From Chthoniobacterales bacterium (GTDB lineage: Bacteria; Verrucomicrobiota; Verrucomicrobiia; Chthoniobacterales; Terrimicrobiaceae): 64,000 bases of DNA. The stretch is taken from contig JACSRU010000115.1 of the NCBI GenBank assembly GCA_014879575.1, positions 62,001-126,000 on the forward strand, given 5' to 3'. Below are positions 1 to 10,392 of the stretch, in pieces. Within the stretch, counting starts at the first letter, position 1; every line of letters starts with the position of its first letter. A model generated the notes under the pieces. The model was given only the letters and a program-made list of their open reading frames with translations. It had not been told where the DNA came from and ran no database searches. The position numbers and the translations under genes are program-made.

Positions 1-2
1 CG

Positions 3-521
3 AATGCGGATTTGCTCTTCGTCGGTGAGGCGCCCGGTGCCGAGGAGGACCTGCAGGGGGAACCCTTCGTCGGGCGGGCGGGCCAGCTCCTGACAAAGAT
101 GATTCAGGCGATGGGATTCGAGCGTTCGGATGTCTTTATCGCAAACGTTCTGAAATGTCGTCCGGACATGCCCGAGGGAAAATCCGGCAACCGAAACCCC
201 CGGGCGGACGAAATGGCCACCTGCCTACCGTGGCTCCGCGAGCAGATCGCCCTCATCCAACCACGCGCCATCGTGGCCCTGGGGGCAGTGGCTGCGGAAG
301 GGCTCCTGGGGGACACCTCGCCAATGCGGGATCTGCGCGGACGCTGGCTCGAGTTCCAGGGGATACCCGTCATGGTCACCTACCACCCGGCCTACCTGCT
401 TCGCAACCAGACCATTACAGAGAAGCGAAAAGTCTGGGAGGACCTCCTCCTGGTCCTGGAAAAGCTTGGGAAAAAAATCTCCGCCAAACAACGGGCGTTT
501 TTCACGAAATCCGCCGGCTAA
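3..521 (+). CDS. Uracil-DNA glycosylase family 4 (5'-truncated by window edge)
   Basis: Reading frame open from the window start; motifs LFVGEAPGAEEDLQGEPFVGRAGQLL, NVLKCRP and TYHPAYLLRN are typical of type-4 UDG. Confidence 0.93.
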   Translation, partial: NADLLFVGEAPGAEEDLQGEPFVGRAGQLLTKMIQAMGFERSDVFIANVLKCRPDMPEGKSGNRNPRADEMATCLPWLREQIALIQPRAIVALGAVAAEGLLGDTSPMRDLRGRWLEFQGIPVMVTYHPAYLLRNQTITEKRKVWEDLLLVLEKLGKKISAKQRAFFTKSAG

Positions 522-690
522 CCGCCTCCCGTGCGCCCCCGGAAAAATCTTGGGAAATCCGGTTCATTTTCCGATTGCCAGACCCGGTTGATGTGCTAGC
601 GTCGCCCCTTTCCTTGGGCCCGACTGGGAGGAATTCTGTTTCCCTTGCGACACGGAATCCGCCTTGGTCCACCGGCCCAACCATCTCCCA

Positions 691-1563
691 ATGTCATTTC
701 ATCCAATCATCGCCGCAATTTTGAGCCTTCATGCGCCGCATCTCTTCGCGGCGGATGATGGCGTGAGCTTCCTGAGTTGGTTGACCAACTCGATTTTCGT
801 CAGCATTTTCATCTCTGCTTTTGTGATCTGGCTCTGTCGCCGGGCGACGCGAAAGTTGTTGATCGTCCCGTCCCCGCTCCAGAATGGCTTCGAGTTGGTG
901 GTGGAAAGCCTCTACACCATGTTGGAGGAAATCGTCGGGAAGCACATGATCGCGCGGACATTTTCGTTTTTTGCGACACTGTTTATTTTTATCCTGGCCT
1001 CGAACTGGTTCGGCCTGCTGCCCGGGGTCGGATCGATCGGCTGGGGGGAGCACCCCCCCGGACGCTTCCTGAGCCTTCCACACGTGGATACTCCGCTTCT
1101 GCGTCCCACCACTGCGGATCTGAACATGACGCTCGCGATGGCGCTGGTTTTCATGGTCCTGTGGCTCTATTGGTCGCTGAGCGAAGTCGGGCTGAAAAAT
1201 TTTCTCACCCACATGTTTGGCGTGAAAGGCGGTCTCAAGGGATTCATGGCACTCGCCCTGGCTCCCATTTTCTTTTTCGTGGGTATCATCGAGGTGATTT
1301 CCATCCTGTTTCGTCCGGTTTCGTTGTCCCTCCGGTTGTATGGCAACGTTTTTGCCGGAGAAAATCTTCTGAGTTCGATGATCACGCTCGGTCATGAACT
1401 CGGTCTGCCCCGGTGGATGGCCGCGCTGGCCTCGATCACCATCCCCATTCCCTTTTACTTCCTCGAACTCCTTGTGGGCGTCCTACAGGCCTTGGTCTTT
1501 ATGTTGCTCTGCGCGGTTTACATCCAACTTGCTACAAGCCACGACGAAGAAGAGGAACACTGA
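691..1563 (+). CDS. atpB: F0F1 ATP synthase subunit a
   Basis: Multi-TM protein with SLSLRLYGNVFAGENL signature; ATG at 691 preferred over the upstream TTG at 664. Confidence 0.95.
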   Translation: MSFHPIIAAILSLHAPHLFAADDGVSFLSWLTNSIFVSIFISAFVIWLCRRATRKLLIVPSPLQNGFELVVESLYTMLEEIVGKHMIARTFSFFATLFIFILASNWFGLLPGVGSIGWGEHPPGRFLSLPHVDTPLLRPTTADLNMTLAMALVFMVLWLYWSLSEVGLKNFLTHMFGVKGGLKGFMALALAPIFFFVGIIEVISILFRPVSLSLRLYGNVFAGENLLSSMITLGHELGLPRWMAALASITIPIPFYFLELLVGVLQALVFMLLCAVYIQLATSHDEEEEH

Positions 1564-1633
1564 GACTTTTCCGTCGGGACCGTGGCAGGACTGCGGACGG
1601 CGGGGATAAAAACAACACATACAAAAAATACCT

Positions 1634-1876
1634 ATGAACCCTTACATCATTGCAGAGGCCGCCACAGCGGCGGCGGGAGTCACCGGAAGCCTCACCCTTG
1701 CCCTTGCCGGCGGCGCAGCAGCCATCGGCGTCGGAATGGTCGGATCGAAGGCCGCCGAGGCGGTCGGTCGCAACCCAGGAGCGTTTGGCAAGGTGCTCAC
1801 AATCAGCATCCTTGGCATGGCCCTCTCCGAGGCCATCGCGATTTACGCGTTGATCCTCGCCTTCCAAGGCCGCTAA
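1634..1876 (+). CDS. atpE: F0F1 ATP synthase subunit c
   Basis: 80-aa two-helix hydrophobic protein, GRNPGA loop and conserved acidic residue in LGMALSEAIAIYALI. Confidence 0.95.
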   Translation: MNPYIIAEAATAAAGVTGSLTLALAGGAAAIGVGMVGSKAAEAVGRNPGAFGKVLTISILGMALSEAIAIYALILAFQGR

Positions 1877-1936
1877 CCTCATTCTTGGAGCCGCCGGTCC
1901 ACCGGACAAGGCGGCTCCTCCACTTTTTTCACTCTC

Positions 1937-2446
1937 ATGGACGCGTTAACCCAAATCTTTGCAACCTTCGGGATCAGCTGGCAAAAATTCGGCGCCCAGG
2001 CCATCCTGTTCCTCATTGTTTATCTGGTCCTGAAGAAATTCGCATTCGGTCCGGTGGTTGCGATGTTCGAGGAACGCCGTCGCCGGATCGAGGAGGCCCA
2101 ACTCAACGCCGAGAAGATCAAAAAACAACTCGCGGAGTCCGAAGTCCGTTGCCAGGAAATCCTGCGCAAGGCCAATGCCGATGCCCAGCGCATTATTGAG
2201 GAAGGTCGCATGAGCAGCGAGGCGCACACCCAGAAGGCCTCCCAGCAAGCCATCAAGGATGCCGAAAGCATCATCGCCAGAGCCCATGAGACGGTCGTCC
2301 TCGATCGCGCCAAGATGGTGGCTGAGGTCAAGCAGGAAATGATCCACCTCGTGGTGGATACAACCGCGAAAGTCGCCGGACGCGTCCTCACCAAGGAAGA
2401 TCAGGACCGCCTCGCCGCAGAAACCTCCAAACAAGTCGCCGCCTGA
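1937..2446 (+). CDS. atpF: F0F1 ATP synthase subunit b
   Basis: N-terminal TM helix followed by long charged coiled coil; position in atp cluster. Confidence 0.95.
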   Translation: MDALTQIFATFGISWQKFGAQAILFLIVYLVLKKFAFGPVVAMFEERRRRIEEAQLNAEKIKKQLAESEVRCQEILRKANADAQRIIEEGRMSSEAHTQKASQQAIKDAESIIARAHETVVLDRAKMVAEVKQEMIHLVVDTTAKVAGRVLTKEDQDRLAAETSKQVAA

Positions 2447-2450
2447 TCCC

Positions 2451-2840
2451 ATGAAACTCAGCCGGGAAGCCAGACGTCAGGCCCGCGAACTCTTCGCGAT
2501 CACAATCGTGAACGGTCGCCTCGAGGCTTCGCGGCTCCGCAGGGTCTTTGACGAGGTCGCGGAAAAAAAGCCGCGGCATTACATTTCGATCCTCAAGGAA
2601 CTCACCCGTCTCGCGCGACTGGAGGCGGCCAGCCACCATGCCGTCATTGAGAGTGCTACTGCGCTGGATTCTGCCAGAGCCAGCGAATACGAAGCCGCCC
2701 TCAAAGCCCGCTTCGGGGAACTGACGACGGAATTCCGCGAGAATCCCGCGCTGATCGGGGGACTCCGCGTGCAAATCGGCAGCGATGTCTGGGATGGCAG
2801 CATCCAGGCCCGCCTCGAATCGATCAAACAACAACTTTAA
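2451..2840 (+). CDS. atpH: F0F1 ATP synthase subunit delta (short, 129 aa)
   Basis: C-terminal NPALIGGLRVQIGSDVWDGSIQARLESIKQQL matches the delta/OSCP C-terminal motif; cluster position. Confidence 0.85.
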   Translation: MKLSREARRQARELFAITIVNGRLEASRLRRVFDEVAEKKPRHYISILKELTRLARLEAASHHAVIESATALDSARASEYEAALKARFGELTTEFRENPALIGGLRVQIGSDVWDGSIQARLESIKQQL

Positions 2841-2855
2841 TCTTTCCAACACTCC

Positions 2856-4391
2856 ATGAGCAATATCGTCCTTGAACTTGAAGAAAAAATCGGCGCGATC
2901 AAATCCGCCACCGCACGCAAAACCAATGTCGGCACCGTCCGGGAAATCGGCGATGGTGTGGCCCGCCTCGAAGGCCTGAGCGGTGCGATGCTCAACGAAA
3001 TGCTCGAGTTTCCCGGCGGTCTCGTCGGGCTCGCGCTCAACCTGGAGGAAACCGAGGTTGGAGCGATTCTCTTCGGCGACTACACGACAATCAGCGAGGG
3101 CGACGAGGTCAAGACGACCGGCAAGCTCCTGCAGGTTCCCGTTGGCAAGGGGCTTCTCGGACGCGTGGTGGATGCGCTGGGCCAACCCCTGGATGGCAAG
3201 GGTCCGGTCAATGCCACCGCCCACTATCCCGTGGAAAAAATCGCTCCGGGCATCATCAAACGCCGCAGCGTCAGCCAGCCGGTTCAGACGGGGATTCTCG
3301 CGATTGATGCGATGATCCCGATCGGCCGCGGCCAGCGCGAGCTCATCATTGGCGACCGCGCCACCGGCAAGACCACCATCGCGATTGACACAATCATCAA
3401 CCAGGCAAGAATCAACAAGGCCGGGGAGGAGAGCGGGGATCCCTCGTTCCGCCCGCTCTATTCGATCTATGTCGGCGTCGGACAGAAAAATGCGAACATC
3501 GCCCGGGTGGTTGGCATTCTCGAGGCCAACGATGCGATGAAATACACGATCGTCATTGCCTCGACCGCCTCCGATGCGGCCGCCGAGCAATACCTCGCTC
3601 CGTTCTCCGGCGCGGCCATGGGGGAATGGTTCATGGACAATGGCATGGATGCGCTCATCGTCTTTGACGACCTGACCAAGCACGCCAATGCCTACCGCCA
3701 GATTTCGCTCCTGCTGAAGCGTCCCTCCGGACGCGAGGCCTATCCGGGCGACGTTTTTTACCTTCACAGCCGGTTGCTGGAACGCTCCGCGCGCCTTGGT
3801 GAGAAATATGGCGACGGTTCGCTCACGGCACTTCCCATCATCGAGACCCAGGCCGGTGACGTCTCGGCCTACATCCCGACGAATGTCATCTCGATCACCG
3901 ACGGACAGATTTACCTGGAAACCGATCTTTTCTATCAGGGCGTCCGTCCCGCGATTTCTGTGGGTCTCTCGGTCTCGCGCGTCGGTTCCGCCGCACAGAT
4001 CAAGGCCATGAAACAGGTCGCCGGAAAGATCAAGGGGGATCTCGCCCAATACCGCGAATTGGCCGCCTTTGCGCAGTTCGGCTCGGATCTTGACGCCCGC
4101 ACCAAAGCCACGCTCGAACGCGGCTCGCGGATCGTCGAACTCTTCAAGCAGGCCCAATACAACCCGGTGATGGTCCACGTTCAGGCGGCCGTCCTCTGGG
4201 CCATGCAGAAGGGACTCTTCGACTCGGTGCCTGTGGACAGGATCAAGGAAATCCAGCTCAAGCTGGCGGACTTCCTCGAAACCCGCAAGGAAGCCGTCCT
4301 CAATAAAATCCAGGCCAAAAAGCAGTTCGACGAGGAAATCGAAAAAGAACTCGGAGCGGCCATCGAAGAATTCCAATCCTTCAACAAATAA
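2856..4391 (+). CDS. atpA: F0F1 ATP synthase subunit alpha
   Basis: P-loop GDRATGKT, full-length alpha-subunit sequence. Confidence 0.98.
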   Translation: MSNIVLELEEKIGAIKSATARKTNVGTVREIGDGVARLEGLSGAMLNEMLEFPGGLVGLALNLEETEVGAILFGDYTTISEGDEVKTTGKLLQVPVGKGLLGRVVDALGQPLDGKGPVNATAHYPVEKIAPGIIKRRSVSQPVQTGILAIDAMIPIGRGQRELIIGDRATGKTTIAIDTIINQARINKAGEESGDPSFRPLYSIYVGVGQKNANIARVVGILEANDAMKYTIVIASTASDAAAEQYLAPFSGAAMGEWFMDNGMDALIVFDDLTKHANAYRQISLLLKRPSGREAYPGDVFYLHSRLLERSARLGEKYGDGSLTALPIIETQAGDVSAYIPTNVISITDGQIYLETDLFYQGVRPAISVGLSVSRVGSAAQIKAMKQVAGKIKGDLAQYRELAAFAQFGSDLDARTKATLERGSRIVELFKQAQYNPVMVHVQAAVLWAMQKGLFDSVPVDRIKEIQLKLADFLETRKEAVLNKIQAKKQFDEEIEKELGAAIEEFQSFNK

Positions 4392-5258
4392 ATGGCCAAC
4401 CTGCGCGACATCCGGCGGCGGATCAAATCCGTCAAAAACACGGCGCAGATCACCAAGGCCATGCAGATGGTCGCGGCTTCGAAAATGCGCAAGGCCCAGC
4501 AGGCGGCCATCAACGGGCGTGATTACGCGATCCTCATGAACCGGGTCATTGTCTCGCTTCGGGATGCCGTGGATCAAACCACGCACCCGCTTCTCGCCCG
4601 GCGTGAGGTGAAGCACGAACTCGTCCTTCTTTTCAGCACGGACAAAGGGCTCTGCGGTGGACTGAACACAAACCTCTTCCGCGAAGTCATGGCGTTCCCG
4701 GCAGAGACCACTTCGTTTGTTTCCGTCGGACGCAAGGGCACCCAGTTTCTCGCCCGAATGAAACGCAAGATGATCGCGGACTTTCCGCTGCGCGATCACC
4801 CAACCTTTCTTGAGACGAAGGCGATCTCGAAATTCTGCATCGAAAAATTTTTGGACGGTTCGGTGGACAAGGTAACGGTTCTTTTTCCGATGTTCGTCAA
4901 CACGCTTTCTCAGGTTCCGAAAGCGATGCCGATTCTCCCTCTCACGAGCGTCGAGGAGGGCGGCATCGCCGTCCAACAGGAACAAATCAAGGTGCCCGAG
5001 GCGGGTCTTCTTTTCGAGCCGGGAGCGGAGTCCGTTCTGAATGCCATCCTGCCGGCCTACATTCATTTTTCTGTTTACCAGACGTTGCTTGGAACCCGGG
5101 CCTCCGAACAGAGTGCCCGCATGGTCGCCATGAAGAGTGCCACCGACAATGCCAAGAACCTGGTCAAGGATCTCACCCTGGAATACAACAAAGCCCGTCA
5201 GGCCAGCATCACGAACGAAATCCTCGAGATTTCGACCGCGCAGCTCGCATTGGGTTGA
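4392..5258 (+). CDS. atpG: F0F1 ATP synthase subunit gamma
   Basis: N-terminus RDIRRRIKSVKNTAQITKAMQMVAASKMRKAQ and C-terminus SITNEILEISTAQLAL. Confidence 0.97.
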   Translation: MANLRDIRRRIKSVKNTAQITKAMQMVAASKMRKAQQAAINGRDYAILMNRVIVSLRDAVDQTTHPLLARREVKHELVLLFSTDKGLCGGLNTNLFREVMAFPAETTSFVSVGRKGTQFLARMKRKMIADFPLRDHPTFLETKAISKFCIEKFLDGSVDKVTVLFPMFVNTLSQVPKAMPILPLTSVEEGGIAVQQEQIKVPEAGLLFEPGAESVLNAILPAYIHFSVYQTLLGTRASEQSARMVAMKSATDNAKNLVKDLTLEYNKARQASITNEILEISTAQLALG

Positions 5259-5308
5259 TTTTTCTCAGTGCCTTCCAACCTGCTGAACCTTCCCACGGGC
5301 GAGGGGAT

Positions 5309-8062
5309 TTATTTTTTTCTGGAGATGGCGCATCGTTTCAAGGCCGCCTGCAGCGTGTCCGTGCGAATGGGTTTGCTCAGATAGTCATTCATTCCCGCAA
5401 TGCGACAACGGAGCGGATCCTCCGGCATGGCATCGGCCGTCAAGGCCGTGATCCAGGTCGCATCCCCCCGCGCGCGCAATGCCGCGGTTGCCTCATAACC
5501 ATCCATCTCGGGCATTTGGATATCCATCAAAACCATGTCGTAGGACTCGGACTCCATCCGATCCAGGCATTGTCGCCCGTTCTCCAGGACATCCGGCGTG
5601 TAGCCCAGGCGTTTCAGTATGTTTACCACGATCTTGCGATTGATGGCGTTGTCCTCAACGACAAGGATTCTCAAAGGAAAATTTTCCGCCAGGGATTCAT
5701 CGAGCAGGGGCAAAGGTTGGGGAGGCTCAGGAACATGTGTTAAAAACAGACTGTCGAGGAGGTGAAGCAGGGCAGCGGATTTCACGGGCTTCCCAAGCAC
5801 CCCATGAGGGGACGGAACCGATGGGTTTCCTTCCTGGGCCAAGGAGGGCGTGGTCAGAGCAACCACCTTCGGATGGGCGGACGAACCCAGGGAAGTCAGT
5901 TTGGCGGAAATCTCCCCGAGTAGTGAAGACGGAAGACGGTCGTCCATAAAAAGGATATCCGGAGGACCCTCCGAATCCCATCTCGCCTGGAAAGTGGCGG
6001 GATCCGCCGCCAGCGAAACCTTCATCCCCAGCTCGGTCAAAACATCCCGAAACATTTTCCGAAAGGAGGTATTGTCATCAACGACAAGAGCCGTTTTGTT
6101 TTTTGCAACTTCCGTGCCTGGTGCCGGGGGATTTCGATCCGGCACCGGTTTCAGCGGGACCAGAACCACAAATTCCGCGCCTTTTTGGCTTTCGCTGTGC
6201 ACAGTGATGGCCCCTCCCATCAGAGTCGCCAGGCGTCCGCAGATCGCCAGTCCCAGCCCGGTGCCTCCATATTTTCGAGTGGTTGAAGAATCCGCCTGGC
6301 TGAAAGGATTAAAGATGCCCTGCTGTTTGTCTTCGGGAATGCCGATGCCCGTATCCTTTACGGAGAGCATGAGAGCCTCGCCCGCAGGCAGCCACGACCT
6401 TTTTCCCAGGGTGATCACCACCTCCCCGCTCGCTGTGAATTTCAAGGCATTGCCAACCAGGTTGACAAGGATCTGACGGAAGCGGGTTTCGTCATTGGAA
6501 ATCCAATCCAGATCCCGGCTTTCAAACCGGGATAACAGCTCGATCTTTTTCTCCGCAGCCATCAGAGCGTAAAGGTCCAACACCTCTTCCACGCAGGTTC
6601 TTAACGAGAACGGCCTCTCTTCGAGGACGAGCTTGTCGGACTCCATCTTGGAAAAATCCAAAACGTCATTGAGCAGATGCAGAAGCGAATCCCCACACTT
6701 TCGGATGGTGTCGAGGTATTCCCGCTGCTCGGGATTCAAGGGGGTTTCTAGGAGGAGATTGGCGCACCCGATGACTCCGTTCATAGGGGTCCGGATCTCA
6801 TGACTCATCACCGCGAGAAAATCCGTCTTTGTCCTGCCGGCACTTTCCGCGGCATCCCGGGCGGCCACGAGGGCGACCTCGACCGCCTTCTGCGCGGAGA
6901 CATCCAGCAACACACCATCAACAGAAGTCAGATCCCCATTGGCATCCCGGGTCATTACCGCGCGATCCAGCACCCAGACGGGATGCCCCTCTTTGTGGAG
7001 CCATCGGTATTGGCGGATCAACGAGGCCTCCTCGCCATCCCGGGCATGCGTCCAGTCCTCCAGTGCGGCGATATCTTTGGGATGCATCCTGTCCTTCCAA
7101 TCAGATGGTCCCCTGGGCATTTCTTCGGGCGGATATCCCAGAATGCGTTCGCAGTCCCCCCGCCACTCGACTCGGTCCGCCCGTGCGTCGTAATGGTAAA
7201 CAATTTGCCCGAGTGCGCTCACCAGCCGTCCATTCTGTTCCACGACGGCCTGTTTTTCCGAACGGACGGCCAGACCGACGGCTTCCTGGCTTCTCAGGCG
7301 TTGGCGCATGCGGAACACAAAAATCGCCACAAGCAGCGAGATCAGAAAGACAAAGAGCGAGGCCAGCAGGGAGGACCGATGGATTTGACTCAAGTGCCGC
7401 ACATAGTCTTCAAGATTCAAATCCAATCCGACAACCGCCACCGCCCGGCCATCGCTGGACCAAATGGGTGCCACAGCGGTCAGGAAGGTGCCAAATTCAT
7501 CGGTGAAAGGCCGTTCACTGACGTAACTGATCCCCTGCCGGAGCGCCTCCATCTCAGCCCGGTCCTCTTCCGGAGAATGGCTTCTGTAAGCCTCCATCAA
7601 ACGGGAGGCTTTCATCTTCCGTGAAAAACCCAGGCGATCCGCCGCCGTTGCGGTATCCAAGATGAAATGGAATTGCCCGTCCTTCTCGATGAGGGTGTAG
7701 AGATAGGCAATTTGCGGAACCCCCCGGTGAAACTTGATCAACGGTTCCAGCACCCTCCGATATTCCTCACCACCTTCCTGGGAAGGGTCTGTCAACTTTT
7801 CATGCAAGTCTCCGTCAACCAACCCTGCGGCCGCCAGTGCCATCCGGAGCAAACCGTCTCTCACGGTTTGCTTCTGAGTCCTCATGGCTTCTGTGTATTG
7901 ATAGGAAATCCCTGCCATCGCCGTGACAAAAACAACTAACCCCACGAAAACCGCCTCAAGATGAGGCCGGATTCCCAAAGGAAATTTTTTGTCGGAGTGT
8001 GGGGCGGGAGACAAAGCAGAAGAATGGTAGTGCAACTCAGGATGCTTCACAACCCCCGGCAA
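5309..8062 (-). CDS. Hybrid sensor histidine kinase: membrane sensor domain, PAS, HisKA, HATPase, two receiver domains
   Basis: DFLAVMSHEIRTPMNGVIG H-box; DTGIGIPEDKQ and GGTGLGLAI ATPase motifs; two C-terminal REC domains (ALVVDDN..., ILVVEDN...VLMDIQMPEMDGYEA...LSKPI). Confidence 0.95.
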   Translation of the reverse strand: MPGVVKHPELHYHSSALSPAPHSDKKFPLGIRPHLEAVFVGLVVFVTAMAGISYQYTEAMRTQKQTVRDGLLRMALAAAGLVDGDLHEKLTDPSQEGGEEYRRVLEPLIKFHRGVPQIAYLYTLIEKDGQFHFILDTATAADRLGFSRKMKASRLMEAYRSHSPEEDRAEMEALRQGISYVSERPFTDEFGTFLTAVAPIWSSDGRAVAVVGLDLNLEDYVRHLSQIHRSSLLASLFVFLISLLVAIFVFRMRQRLRSQEAVGLAVRSEKQAVVEQNGRLVSALGQIVYHYDARADRVEWRGDCERILGYPPEEMPRGPSDWKDRMHPKDIAALEDWTHARDGEEASLIRQYRWLHKEGHPVWVLDRAVMTRDANGDLTSVDGVLLDVSAQKAVEVALVAARDAAESAGRTKTDFLAVMSHEIRTPMNGVIGCANLLLETPLNPEQREYLDTIRKCGDSLLHLLNDVLDFSKMESDKLVLEERPFSLRTCVEEVLDLYALMAAEKKIELLSRFESRDLDWISNDETRFRQILVNLVGNALKFTASGEVVITLGKRSWLPAGEALMLSVKDTGIGIPEDKQQGIFNPFSQADSSTTRKYGGTGLGLAICGRLATLMGGAITVHSESQKGAEFVVLVPLKPVPDRNPPAPGTEVAKNKTALVVDDNTSFRKMFRDVLTELGMKVSLAADPATFQARWDSEGPPDILFMDDRLPSSLLGEISAKLTSLGSSAHPKVVALTTPSLAQEGNPSVPSPHGVLGKPVKSAALLHLLDSLFLTHVPEPPQPLPLLDESLAENFPLRILVVEDNAINRKIVVNILKRLGYTPDVLENGRQCLDRMESESYDMVLMDIQMPEMDGYEATAALRARGDATWITALTADAMPEDPLRCRIAGMNDYLSKPIRTDTLQAALKRCAISRKK

Positions 8063-8071
8063 ATGTCCGGG

Positions 8072-8554
8072 CTACTCGAGTTTGGTCCGCAATCCCCTTG
8101 TGGCCGATGGAGGAACGAAAGGACTGACATCGCCACCAAGCCGGGCGACCTCTTTGACAATGCGCGAACTCAGGTAGGTATAATCCTCCTTGGGGGTGAG
8201 AAAGACGGTTTCCAGGCGCGGTTCCAACTTCCGGTTCATCAGCGCCATCTGAAACTCAAACTCAAAATCCGAAACCGCCCGCAGGCCGCGGATGACGGTA
8301 AAAATCCCCCGATCCCGCGCAAAGTCCACCAGGAGTCCATCGAGGGAAACGACTTCGACGGCGGGATTGTTCGCCGTGCTCTCCTCGAGCATCCGAATCC
8401 GTTCCTCGACCGTGAAGAGCGGATGTTTTCCCTCCCCCGTGGCCACGGCCACGATGACCAAATCAAAAAGTTGCGTCGCCCGGGAGATGACATCCAGATG
8501 CCCGAATGTCACGGGATCAAAGCTTCCCGGATAAATGGCGCCTCGGGGAGTCAT
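8072..8554 (-). CDS. coaD: Pantetheine-phosphate adenylyltransferase
   Basis: AIYPGSFDPVTFGHLDVISRA and RGLRAVSDFEFEFQMALMNRKL motifs. Confidence 0.97.
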   Translation of the reverse strand: MTPRGAIYPGSFDPVTFGHLDVISRATQLFDLVIVAVATGEGKHPLFTVEERIRMLEESTANNPAVEVVSLDGLLVDFARDRGIFTVIRGLRAVSDFEFEFQMALMNRKLEPRLETVFLTPKEDYTYLSSRIVKEVARLGGDVSPFVPPSATRGLRTKLE

Positions 8555-8555
8555 G

Positions 8556-10127
8556 TCATTCCCACTCGATGGTTGCCGGGGGTTTGCTCGAGACGTCGTA
8601 GCAAATCCGATTCACCCCGCTGACTTCGTTGATCAGGCGCGAGGAGAGGCGGCCGAGAAGTTCATGGGGCAGGCGGACCCAGTCTGCGGTCATCCCGTCG
8701 TGGCTTTGAACAATCCGCAGGGCAATTGTGTAATCATAGGTCCGCTCATCGCCCATCACTCCCACGGAACGCACCGGCAGCAGGACGGCGAACGATTGCC
8801 AGACCTTGTAATACCAGCCGGACTTTTTCATCTCCTCGATCACAATCGCATCGGCCTCCCGCACAATGCGCAAGCGCTCGGGGGTGACGTCCCCAAGGAT
8901 CCGGACCGCCAGGCCCGGCCCGGGAAACGGCTGGCGCTGGACAATCTCCTTCGAGAGCCCGAGTTCCGCACCGACGCGACGCACCTCGTCCTTGAAAAGT
9001 TGACGGAGCGGCTCGACCAGTTCGAACTTCATCCGCTCGGGAAGACCACCGACATTATGGTGGCTCTTGATGAGCGCGGCGGGATTTCCGGAAATGGAAA
9101 CGCTCTCGATGACATCCGGATAGAGGGTGCCTTGGGCGAGGAACCGATAGCTGCCGGGAGCGGTCTTTTTGAGATCCCGGGCGGCGGCCTCGAAGACCTT
9201 GATGAACTCGTTGCCGATGATCTTGCGCTTGCGCTCGGGATCAACAACCCGCTTGAGTTTTCCAAGAAACCGCCGGGAGGCATCAATAGTTCGCATGCGG
9301 ATCCGAAACTCCCCCGCAAACAACTTTTCCACGGCCGCCGCCTCGTCCTTGCGGAGCAGCCCGTTATCCACAAAAATGCAGGTGAGTTGGTCGCCGATCG
9401 CCTTGTGGATCAATGCGGCCGCCACGGAGGAATCCACCCCGCCGCTCAGGCCGAGGATGACTTTCCCGTTGCCAACCTGTTCGCGAATTTCCCGGCAGGT
9501 CCGATCAATGAACGATTCCATCGTCCAGGTCGGCTTCGCGCCGCAGATCTTGTGGACAAAATTCGCGAGGATCTCGTGACCGCGCGGGGTGTGGACGACC
9601 TCGGGGTGGAATTGCAGGCCAAAAATATTGCGTTTGGTATCCCCAATGACGGCATGGCGGGAATTTTCCGTCCGGCCGAGGACGCGGAATCCCGCCGGGA
9701 GTCGCGTGATTTTGTCGCCATGGCTGTTCCAGACATCCAATTCGGCGGGAAGTTTGTGAAAGAGGGCGCAGCGGGGGTCGCCCTTCAGTTTGCCGGGACC
9801 ATATTCGCGACGTTCGGAGCGTTCCACCTTGCCGCCAAGCCCTTGGGCGATGAGCTGCATCCCGTAACAAATCCCCAGCACGGGAACTCCGAGGGAGTAA
9901 ATTTTTCGGTCCACCTGCGGGGCATTTTTCGCATACACGCTTGCCGGACCTCCGGACAAAATGATGCCGGCGGGTTTCAGGGCGCGGAGAGCGGAGGCTT
10001 TGGTGTGGAAGGGAACAATCTCGGAATAGACGTGGCACTCCCGGATCCGGCGCGCGATGACCTGGGTGTATTGGGACCCGAAGTCGAGGATCAGGATTTT
10101 GTCACCATCGGGATGTTGAACGCTCAT
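8556..10127 (-). CDS. guaA: GMP synthase (glutamine-hydrolysing)
   Basis: Class I GATase ([11 protein letters not shown]) plus PP-loop [13 protein letters not shown] and C-terminal dimerisation domain ending [18 protein letters not shown]. Confidence 0.98.
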   Translation of the reverse strand: MSVQHPDGDKILILDFGSQYTQVIARRIRECHVYSEIVPFHTKASALRALKPAGIILSGGPASVYAKNAPQVDRKIYSLGVPVLGICYGMQLIAQGLGGKVERSERREYGPGKLKGDPRCALFHKLPAELDVWNSHGDKITRLPAGFRVLGRTENSRHAVIGDTKRNIFGLQFHPEVVHTPRGHEILANFVHKICGAKPTWTMESFIDRTCREIREQVGNGKVILGLSGGVDSSVAAALIHKAIGDQLTCIFVDNGLLRKDEAAAVEKLFAGEFRIRMRTIDASRRFLGKLKRVVDPERKRKIIGNEFIKVFEAAARDLKKTAPGSYRFLAQGTLYPDVIESVSISGNPAALIKSHHNVGGLPERMKFELVEPLRQLFKDEVRRVGAELGLSKEIVQRQPFPGPGLAVRILGDVTPERLRIVREADAIVIEEMKKSGWYYKVWQSFAVLLPVRSVGVMGDERTYDYTIALRIVQSHDGMTADWVRLPHELLGRLSSRLINEVSGVNRICYDVSSKPPATIEWE

Positions 10128-10187
10128 GAAAAAGGGATGCGAAAATTACTGGAGGGCAGCCACTGGGTTACTGGGTTGGACAAAGGA

Positions 10188-10364
10188 TCAGCGGTAGTCG
10201 GCTCCGAAGGAGTCCGAAGTGGGATCATTCGGAACAATCTGGCCCCGCCCCTGCAGGCCATCCTGGAACCGATTTCCCACATCGCTTGCGCTCTGCTCCG
10301 TCACCGAGCAAGCGTTCAGGGTGAGGAGCAGACCGATGCAGAGGAACAAGAAGACGCCTTTCAT
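10188..10364 (-). CDS. Small predicted lipoprotein (58 aa), not in the supplied ORF track
   Basis: Manual translation MKGVFLFLCIGLLLTLNACSVTEQSASDVGNRFQDGLQGRGQIVPNDPTSDSFGADYR*; signal peptide with LNA|C lipobox; lies between guaA and aat. Confidence 0.7.
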   Translation of the reverse strand: MKGVFLFLCIGLLLTLNACSVTEQSASDVGNRFQDGLQGRGQIVPNDPTSDSFGADYR

Positions 10365-10392
10365 CCGTCCGAGAATAATGATTTGCTCGGGT

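Noticed and set aside
664-690. TTG start extending atpB upstream
   Set aside because: ATG at 691 begins a sensible subunit a; the 9 extra residues look non-coding.
1634-1876. Sodium-type c subunit
   Set aside because: Lacks the Gln in TM1 and the E-S/T pair in TM2 of Na+-binding c-rings (reads SEAIAIY); proton-type more likely.
2388-5066. 892-aa minus-strand ORF antisense to atpH-atpA-atpG
   Set aside because: Shadow ORF of strongly conserved ATP synthase genes; composition (R/D/H/G-rich) typical of antisense high-GC frames.
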